Part shown: in pieces, positions 60,600-64,000 of the stretch
Position numbering within the stretch: position 1 is the first letter of the stretch
Layout: every line of letters starts with the position of its first letter
DNA from: Silurus meridionalis
Taxonomy: Eukaryota > Chordata > Actinopteri > Siluriformes > Siluridae
Direction of reading: 5' to 3'
Length of the DNA stretch: 64,000 nucleotides
NCBI RefSeq assembly: GCF_014805685.1
Contig: NC_060884.1
Location: forward strand, 16,875,356 to 16,939,355
The notes under the pieces: generated by a model
Told to the model about the DNA's origin: nothing
What the model saw: the letters and a program-made list of their open reading frames with translations, nothing else
Databases searched by the model: none
Position numbers and translations under genes: made by a program

Positions 60600-60754
60600 A
60601 GCAAGCCAAGCAGTCATGTACTTTGTTTCTTTTATAAGCAATTTATTTTTGTACTTTACCTCTTTAGATTGCCTTGCATAATTTTTATGGATGCTGCATT
60701 ATGCATTAACTTTTGCTATGTGTCATGGAGCAGGTGATTTTACAAGTATGACCT

Positions 60755-60820
<66 letters not shown>

Positions 60821-62245
60821 TGTGTGCATACAAGACTAAACATTATTTTAGTTGGTATCTTGGCCAGCACACCCTCAGTAATACCGATTTGCTGGCCAAA
60901 AGCCACAGCTGTGATATAAAGGACTCGCAGCAGAGGCAGCTGTTCTGACTAAAAACCATTACAGAACAGCTCAGCTTTATGCATCCTGATGCAAACCATA
61001 AATAATGAATTTCCTTTTTGTACAGCACTACCGGTGTCACTGACATTATTTGCTGACAAGTAACAAACACGATTCTAGAACAAACACAATAATGGGGGAT
61101 GTTTCACTGCACTTTGGATGCTTAAAGTGAATTAGAATTCTATTCGCATGCCAAAAGTGAATCAAAAGATGATGTTCTCCAATCATTCTGGTTCCATAGT
61201 GTATGTGTGTGTGTGAGTGTGTGTGTGTCTTCAATTAGTTTTTTTTATTGTTTGTATTAACAATGTTTTAATTATCTACTTCATTGAATGCACATTTTTC
61301 TCTTTATGGAATAAAAAAACAACAACACCATGTCCATACTGGTCCAGTGTTTTGTGTGGTTTCTTTTATGCAACATACGTTTTCAATATTCAATTACAAC
61401 CCACATATTCTTTCACACATTTTCACACCATGGCTTTGTTATTGGCTGTTGTTTTTCTATTAACGATGAGACATATTAGATATTATATACACATATCATT
61501 TTGTCCAGATGTGTTTCAGGCATTTTTGCATCCCACATGTTTATGATCATTAATTGTTTTGGTAAAAGAGCCTTTCATTTAAAAGAAATAAATAACTTTT
61601 TTTTATTGCCTAAAAAAATCCACCTCAATTGGCTTCCAACTCAAAGATGAAGATAATTTTAAGGACACCTGACTATGCATACATAACAAAACAAGACAAG
61701 ACTATACTTACTACACATAATGTGTAGAAATAAAATAATGGGTTTGTGTTTTTTAAGATTTATATATGATGGTCTTCACCTACAGTAGTCTATGAATAGC
61801 TTAAATGTGTATAAACATTACATGGATATGCAGAGAGCATGGCCAGAAAATGCAGTGTCAGGTGATACTTGTCCAACTGAAGGGACAAATACATAGTTAA
61901 AAGACTGGGTTATATAAAGATTTTTTGGCACCCAGCTGCATGATTTCCAGTCCCAAACCATGTAATTATGTAGCAGAAACACCCAATGTCTTGCCACTCA
62001 GTGATATAATTCACTAACTGTGTCCATCTCAGACAAACTTTTCTAAGCTCTTCAGCAACTACTCTGTACTGCTCTGGTAATGACAGTTAAGCTTTTTCCA
62101 GCATATTATGACAGGAAAATTCTTTACTTTTTTAGGTGGAACCTTTTCACAGAAATGTATCATGTTTTTATTTGTACATTAAACTGGTTCATTGCTTTAA
62201 AAGATGAAAACAATAAAAAATCTTTATTTGCTGATGCATCTGATC
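60600..62245. other. Non-coding stretch after cd34
   Basis: No gene or clear transposon. A GT microsatellite lies at 60760-60817 and a shorter one near 61205-61227. Confidence 0.5.
60760..60817. repeat. (GT)n microsatellite
   Basis: Pure GT run. Confidence 0.97.
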
Positions 62246-62248
62246 TTC

Positions 62249-64000
62249 AAGTCAAGTCAAGTTTATTTCTATAGTGCTTTTCACAACAGACATTGACTCA
62301 AAGCAGCTTTACAGAATTTACAAGTTAAGGTGAGCTAAATGTAACCACCTTAGCTAAATGTCTACCACCTTTAGTGGACGTTGCTATTCTAGGAACTACT
62401 AGAAGTCCGGGGTTTTGAGATCTCAAGGAGCTTGACAGATTGTAGCATGTTAGAAGACTGGAAAGATACATGAGAGCCAAACCATTTAGGGCTTTGTAGG
62501 TAAGTAGCAGTAGTTTGTAGTCGATTTAAAATTTAACAGGAAGCCAGTGTAGGGATGATAATATTGCGGTTATATGGTCATATTTTCTTGATCTTGTGAG
62601 AACTCCTCTGGCTACTGCATTCTGGAGTAACTGAAGCTTGTTTATTAAGGATGCAGGACAACCACCCAGTCTGGAAGTCATGAATGCATGAATGAGCTTC
62701 TCTGCATCAGATATAGACAAAACGTTTATTAGCATAGCAATATTTCTAAGGTGGAAGAAGGCTGTTTTTGTAATATGTTTGATATTCAAAAGACAAGTTG
62801 CTATCTAAAATAAGTCCCAGGTCTTTTACTGTTGACATAATAGTTACAGTACATCCTTCTAAATGCAGGTTGAAATGCTGGAGCTTCTGTATACTGGCCG
62901 ATGAGCAAAATCTCTGTCTTATCAGAATTGAATAATAGAAAGTTATGAGTCATCCAATCTTTTAATTCTTTAACACACTCAGTTATCCGAGCCAATTGAG
63001 CTGAATCGTCTGGTTTTGATGAGATATATAGCTGGGTATTGTCAGCATAACAGTGGAAGCTAATTCCATGCCTTCTAATCAAATTTCCTAAGGAAAGCAT
63101 GTATGTTGTGAAAAGCAGGGGTCCTAGAACTGAACCTTGTGGCACCCCATAATTTACTTGCATTAACCTGGATAGCGCTCCATTTCAGTCTACAAAATGG
63201 TAACGATCAGACAGGTAGGATTTAAACCAGCTTAATGCCTGTCCCTGAATGCCGGTGTAATTTTGTAAGCAATCTACGAGAAGATCATAGCAAAACGAAC
63301 AGACATATGTAGCTTTGGTCTGAAGCTAAAAACAGGTCATTAGTGATTTCAAATAGAGCAGTTTCTGTGGTTTGATGGTGCCTAAAACCTGACTGAAACT
63401 CTTTAAAGATATTGTTCTCTTGTAAGTTGGAACATAACTGGGCAGACACAATCTTTTCTTAAATCTTAGACATAAATGTGGTATTTGAAATGGGTCTGTA
63501 ATTTAATGGTGTGTTTGGATCCAAATTAGGCTTCTTAATGAGGGGCTTGATAACTGCTAACTTGAGGGGTTTAGGGACTTGACCTAAAGATAGTTAGGAG
63601 TTAATAATATTCAGAAGAGGCTCACCAGCTGTATGTAACACTTCTTTCAGTAGTTTAGTTGGAATGGGATCTAACTGACATGTTGATTTAGCTTTGGTAA
63701 TAACATCATACAGCTCTTCCTGTCCTATATGTGTAAAGGAGTGTAGCAAATACTTTAATTTTTTTCAGTGAAGATATTCATAAAGTCCTCACTACTAAAC
63801 TGTGTTGGAACACATTTTTCAGATACCTGATTTGTTGTTAATTTAGCTACTGTACTAAAAAGAAAACTGGGATTGTTTTTGTTTAGCGCCTGTGTGTAGC
63901 TGAGCATACTGTCTTTATACGCAATTCTGAATACCTCCAATGTAGTTTTCCTCCATTTTCTTTCCAGATTACGGGCTGTTGAGTATGCATGAGTATGACA
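62249..64000 (-). mobile_element. L2-type LINE, dead, runs off the window
   Basis: The 3' tail (inverse of 'cttgacttgacttga') is at 62249. Going 5' on the minus strand: the C-terminal HWLPVKF block (62526-62789), then the palm with GVPQGSVLGPLLF and a catalytic box that reads YADN in place of YADD (Asn codon at 63040-63038), with the LNSDKTEILLIG block after it. Upstream pieces near 63400-63560 keep the PLIKKPNLDP and NYRPIS-type motifs. I found no AFDTVDH motif, and the segment that should hold it (about 63250-63330) looks deleted. A linker-region frame is at 63755-63940. The endonuclease would lie beyond 64000. Confidence 0.88.

Overview
The window is vertebrate, almost certainly teleost, nuclear DNA. 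The evidence is a multi-exon gene with consensus splice sites, a landscape of fish-type transposon remains (Tc1/mariner, L2 and other LINEs, DIRS, Gypsy LTRs, a tRNA-derived SINE) and many CA, TA and GATA microsatellites. The SINE tail and overall repeat mix resemble otophysan fish such as catfishes, but the species cannot be fixed from sequence alone.

One protein-coding gene is supported. It lies on the + strand from 43860 to 59522 and has eight coding exons with consistent reading phases. It encodes a 302-residue single-pass membrane protein that I identify as the teleost orthologue of CD34, the sialomucin of blood progenitors and endothelium. The support is a signal peptide, a Cys-containing globular segment, a transmembrane helix encoded with its juxtamembrane segment in exon 7, and an exon-8 tail ending in a PDZ ligand (DSEV; DTEL in mammals). 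A TATA box stands about 110 bp before the start codon, and the 3' UTR runs to about 60.6 kb.

Positions 1-43 kb form a gene desert filled with old transposons: Tc1-like copies, a pogo/Tigger-type element with a solo LTR nested in it, a LINE, a second solo LTR, two small foldback elements with telomere-like cores, a near-perfect 58-bp-arm hairpin, and an isolated CpG island at 27.3-27.9 kb. Some long stretches look unique and could hold conserved regulatory DNA, which cannot be proven here. Positions 62.2-64 kb hold a dead L2-type LINE that runs off the window.

The most striking object is a very young LTR retroelement (52573-56601, antisense) inside cd34 intron 6. Its 467-bp LTRs differ at one base and it is flanked by a 5-bp target duplication. 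It has no pol. It encodes only a Gag-like protein followed by a long tract of about 30-bp repeats. Where a tRNA primer site should lie, there is instead a 13-nt segment exactly complementary to the predicted 5' end of its own transcript. This is the arrangement expected for Tf1/sushi-type self-priming. The two solo LTRs in the window carry the same GTCCGTT motif at the matching position.
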